Notes under the pieces: generated by a model
Seen by the model: the letters and a program-made list of their open reading frames with translations, nothing else
The model's database searches: none
What the model was told of the DNA's origin: nothing
Part shown: positions 21,020-24,742 of the stretch, one piece after another
Position numbering within the stretch: the first letter of the stretch is position 1
How the letters are laid out: every line of letters starts with the position of its first letter
Position numbers and translations under genes: made by a program
From: Mansonella perstans
Lineage: Eukaryota; Nematoda; Chromadorea; Rhabditida; Onchocercidae
DNA length: 24,742 bases
Direction: 5' to 3'
Assembly (NCBI GenBank): GCA_037074765.1
Contig: JBAMDO010000405.1
Coordinates: forward strand, 1 to 24,742

Positions 21020-23031
21020 ATATAAATCGTATGTTTAAGTCATCTTATGAAATTTTATCTTCAGAAAAAATTCCTCTCAATATGTGAAACGATTCAAAAG
21101 AATTTTAATTGATAATTCTAATGCTTTATAACAGCTGACATTAAAAAAGTCCAGTTTGAGGGGAGCATCAGGGGCGGGAGAGAGTAAAATAGACATATTT
21201 TTCTGCCGTTGAGCTAACGGGGGTTTATCGACTGAAATCGAGCAGTTTACATCCTCGATAATTTGAAGTGCGATAAGTATAAGGAAAGAAAGGTGCAACG
21301 GCTAATATATTTCAAGTTATCATTTCTCATTTGAAATATTAGGGCAAGCATTTTGATAGCTTTATGTTTGCTGTAGTTTCTGTCATTGATATTAGACACT
21401 GAAAGTTTTGTAAATTCATACGCGCCAGTTGTACAGAATATATATATTTGAATCTTGTCTGGCAAGTTTCTTCAATACGTAAAGTTTCACGCATACGTAC
21501 CTTGTTGTTTTTTAAAATTATTCCAATTATGTTTTATGCAGCAATTTTAATGCTTCTAAATCTTCATTTCACTATTTTGGTAATATGTCATTAAATCCTT
21601 TTGAAGCAAAGTAATATGCTTTTTTTCCTTTTTTTGATATTTTCACCCTCAATTGGAGTTTTGGGTAGAAAATTAATTTAACAGAACGATTAATTCAATT
21701 TTATACGCAAAAGAGTCTCACCACATAATAATGATAGGAGGAGGAAGCTGGCGGGTTTTGGAAGCATTAATTTCAGAGAGAGTCCTGAGAATTTCTAAAG
21801 AATGAAACTTGCTAGTATGTTGTTTTTGTTAGTATTAAAATTTGTATTACTTCATTCTATTCATGTAATCATTCAAAATCATGAAATTTTCCAAAACTTT
21901 TTACATCCATGCTCTGATTTGTGTAATTCCGACTGATTTGCTAACTTCTTGGAATTAGTAATCTCTTTACAGTGATATCTCTTACATTAGTATGACTGAC
22001 TTGATTTTAAAGTATACAGCTGCCTTCTTAGTCTATTATTTACGAGATGCAAGGAATTGAAGTTTGTTTTAAAAATTATCGCGAAGATTCGTGAAATCTC
22101 ATACAACTTTGTTTAGGAGGAACTTGAGATTTATTTGAGTAATATTTGTACATTTTTTCTGAACCATGAATCCGTTTGGAAAATTGGAAGATATTATTGT
22201 TGGATTGATGACTTTAACAATTTATATGTCCAGTAATGTTAGTCACAAATTTTCTTAGCTATTTTCTGCCTTATCACTCCCGTAGAATTCCTATGCAGTC
22301 TCGATTTATCACTTTCTTTCGTTCACTTTCAGTACATGCATGTCTTTTCAGTTCGCTTCAGTGATTGTTTTTCAAAAGTTCACGCTACTATGGATAGATT
22401 AATTTGCTTCTAAATACGTCATGTTTTCGATTCCTGTATGGTAGTTGCAGTAACCACCTTAAATTTGGGAATTTCCCTGTTGTAGTTTACTCTACCGATG
22501 ATAAACTTTTATATTTTTCATTTTACATCTTTGTTTCACTATAACCTATCGATTTACCATTTTTGGTACTTATTTCGAATTATTCTGCAGTTGTCTTTGG
22601 TCAGCGGCACTGTATTTACTGTGTACAAGAGAAATCACATCGACATAATGACAGTATTTAAATCAAGCACCCGTTATAGATTTCATTTTAAAATGATTAA
22701 CATCACTTCCATGGAATAATATCATAATAGCCGAAATCTGAGTAAGCATCTTAAAACTGCATAAATTTAACTGCTAAAAATTGGCTAAACGGTAACCTAG
22801 AAGCAATTTCTGATAATGTATCGCCAATTCTAATTGCGGATAGTGAAATGAAGAGTTTTCTGGCTTTCGGTAATATACCGAGAAATTTCTGAGTGATTTT
22901 TTCTGCTTTATCATTATCAATATCAAATATGCAGTTTAAAATAATATATGAAAATGAGAAAAACGAATTCCTGAGAGCGGTGAAAATTAATCACTGATGT
23001 AATTTATTAGTGAAAACGACAATTCAAGCAT
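21020..23031. other. Convergent intergenic region, no supported gene
   Basis: This lies between TMEM41B (+) and the minus-strand gene ending at 23032. Open frames at about 21077-21465 (-) and 22498-22719 (+) lack matched splice sites or family similarity. A GC-richer island at about 21155-21245 contains a tRNA A-box-like word on the minus strand. Nothing else is identifiable by eye. Confidence 0.5.
23003..23008 (-). terminator. Poly(A) signal AATAAA for the right-hand minus-strand gene
   Basis: TTTATT on the plus strand reads AATAAA on the minus strand, 24 bases after the proposed stop at 23032-23034. The spacing supports the last exon call. Confidence 0.6.
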
Positions 23032-24542
23032 TCATTTGGACTTCTCGTCCATGTTGTTCTGAAAAATGATTAAACTGGTAATTCAGTTTAATATTGCAGT
23101 AACAATTTAGATAATAATTTTGAACTCTTACTAAATTGAGATAATCGAAATTAACAATATACCTCCAGTGAGACTTCACGGGCTGGAGCTTTTGTTTCTT
23201 TTAGATTGACTTCTTCATGTTGTCTGAAAATATGCAGTATGAATTTAAAAAATGATGCGTTCAAAAGGTCTGCGCAGAAGCAGTCAGATATTAAGTGCCA
23301 AGGACGGCTATTTGGTGCTACTAGGAATCAAGGAGAACAAAAAAGGAAGAAAAAACCTTGATGAAAGATGAAATCAAGATACCTAATACCTGAAGCACTG
23401 AATTTCATTACAGTGGGTAATGAGGAAATGAACTTGCAATCCTCGTTAAGACCACAGATTTTTAGAGCATTTATAAAGGGAACCAATTTGATAACGGTAA
23501 AACCGATCAAAATTGGGTGTTCTTTCAGTTGCAAAACAACAAGACACATCTTCTTCCCGGAATAACTTCTGAAATTTATTGTTTCGATTTTTCTTTTCAG
23601 AAATTTTGAATTTATTACGGGTCTTTTAAAAGAAAGCAGGGAGTATTCTGAAGAATAAGTTAAATATGATAAATTTACGATAAGTTAAATGTGATAAAGT
23701 CTGGAAGCAGATATTTATGTCCAGTTCCAAATGTAAACCAAGAAAACTGAATTTCAAGTAGATTTTAAAAGTTTGACTTTAAAACTTGACAGCTTAGGCA
23801 ATGACTACACGGATTTTCAGATTTGTTGAATGTTAGAAATACTTAACAAATATTTGGCTCTCTCAACAAACTGTGTAATTTCAACGTCATTTGCAAGTTT
23901 CAATCACTGTGTACCTATGGTAGAGTACAGTTTCAAAGACAATTGATAAATTTGAAAGTATATAAATTAGGGAATAAGAAAATATAAAGCAATAACAGAA
24001 ATATGAATCTAATAAAATTATAGAAATAGTATGCAAGCAAAAGGTGAGGGAACCGTTAAGTTATTGCTGGGACAAATACATAGTAAAATTAGTGGAAAAG
24101 ATAACTGAAAAGGAAAGAAAGTTTTATAAGAATTATGAATGTTCGGGTAAGTTAAGATGATTATGGATGCGAGGCTACCATTTGCAGGATAAATAAAATT
24201 GATGTTAAATTAACAATTCTTGAAAAAATTGGAAAAAAGTTTGGATTAATTGCAACTTTTTTGCTTTTTTTTCACCTTTCGATTTTGATCATTTAGGTTT
24301 TATTTCATTAATGAATGTACCTCTGCGGATCAGCTGCCCACCAAACGGAATTCCGCGAAAGTCCCCATGATCGGCAAATGTTACCCGTTAATTGTCCATC
24401 ACTATCCGTATGAAAAACTGCGACAATATCATGTGCACAAACAGTTCTTGTGTTTTGTACCTGCAACTGCATTTTATTCAAAAAGGAAATGAATGAAACG
24501 GTAATTTGAACTCATAAAAATACCTGGGATTCATTGAAAGTG
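23032..24542 (-). CDS. Unidentified protein, C-terminal part (gene continues past the right edge)
   Basis: Exons, 5' to 3': 24542-24524 (tentative 19-nt microexon), 24460-24321, 23568-23383, 23223-23163, 23058-23032 (stop TGA). All junctions keep phase (0, 2, 2, 0), with TTTCAG-like acceptors at most exons. About 144 codons are visible. The first full exon reads CAHDIVAVFHTDSDGQLTGN then SWGLSRNSVWWAADP. The next begins SYSGKKMCLVVLQLKEHPIL and is a hydrophobic/basic mix with cysteines. The end is charged and ends NNMDEKSK. The frame is balanced in composition and unlike the A/T-biased flanks, so it looks genuinely coding. I recognise no family; the Trp/Cys-rich part suggests a compact globular domain. 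The start lies beyond 24542 or outside the window. The poly(A) signal at 23003-23008 supports the 3' end. Confidence 0.6.
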
Positions 24543-24742
24543 CTGTTGTGTGAGATGGAATAAAAAAAAGTATGGTACAAAAAAATTTAACAAATTTCGA
24601 AACAAACTTATAAAGATGGAGATTTTATATCTAAATTTCTTATCAAATTCTACAATATATTATGTCCTGAAAGAGATTATTGATTTAAAATTGTAGATTA
24701 ATGAAGATGAAAAATTAAAAAGAAAATAAAACCAAAAAATTA

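Noticed and set aside
21077..21465. Minus-strand frame with a signal-peptide-like run (LSFLILIALQIIEDVNC)
   Set aside because: No ATG in a suitable place, only weak acceptors, and no poly(A) signal or family match; kept as an unlikely small secreted peptide.
22498..22719. 73-codon plus-strand frame
   Set aside because: Phe/Tyr/Ile-rich A+T-driven frame with no splice context or homology.

Overview
The window looks like nuclear DNA from a nematode, most likely a filarial-type (clade III) worm. This is inferred from three things. The DNA is strongly A+T-rich with many homopolymer runs. Genes are split by short introns that almost all end in a TTTCAG-like acceptor. Acceptor-like sites also sit a short way upstream of the first ATG, as expected for spliced-leader trans-splicing. 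No species can be fixed from the sequence alone. All gene models were assembled by hand from splice signals, reading phase and family similarity.

Layout. (1) 1-4716 is A+T-rich, low-complexity DNA without a recognisable gene. (2) 4784-8878 (+) is a six-exon calmodulin-like gene with four EF-hands and an unusually long N-terminal extension (302 aa). (3) 8879-10593 is the gap between convergent genes and holds one exon-like stub with a poly(A) signal. (4) 10594-13699 (-) is a nine-exon LARP7-like gene; the La motif is very divergent, RRM1 is kept, and the C-terminal xRRM appears to be missing. (5) 13700-14133 is a short shared upstream region. (6) 14134-18385 (+) is a 13-exon WDR46/UTP7 gene (559 aa). 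Its largest intron holds an antisense, internally deleted LTR-retrotransposon relic of BEL/Pao type. (7) 18962-21019 (+) is a six-exon TMEM41B gene (253 aa). (8) 21020-23031 has no supported gene. (9) 23032-24542 (-) is the 3' end of a gene I do not recognise; it runs off or continues beyond the right edge.

The genes form no obvious pathway. The LARP7-like and WDR46 genes are divergent neighbours and both belong to nuclear RNA biology (7SK/La-type RNA binding and the small-subunit processome), so they may share a promoter. WDR46 and TMEM41B are tandem with about 0.58 kb between stop and start, so an operon is possible but unproven. The most interesting points are the stripped-down LARP7, its possible poison exon, the retroelement relic, the unidentified right-hand gene with a candidate 19-nt microexon, and the possible alternative last exon of the calmodulin-like gene.
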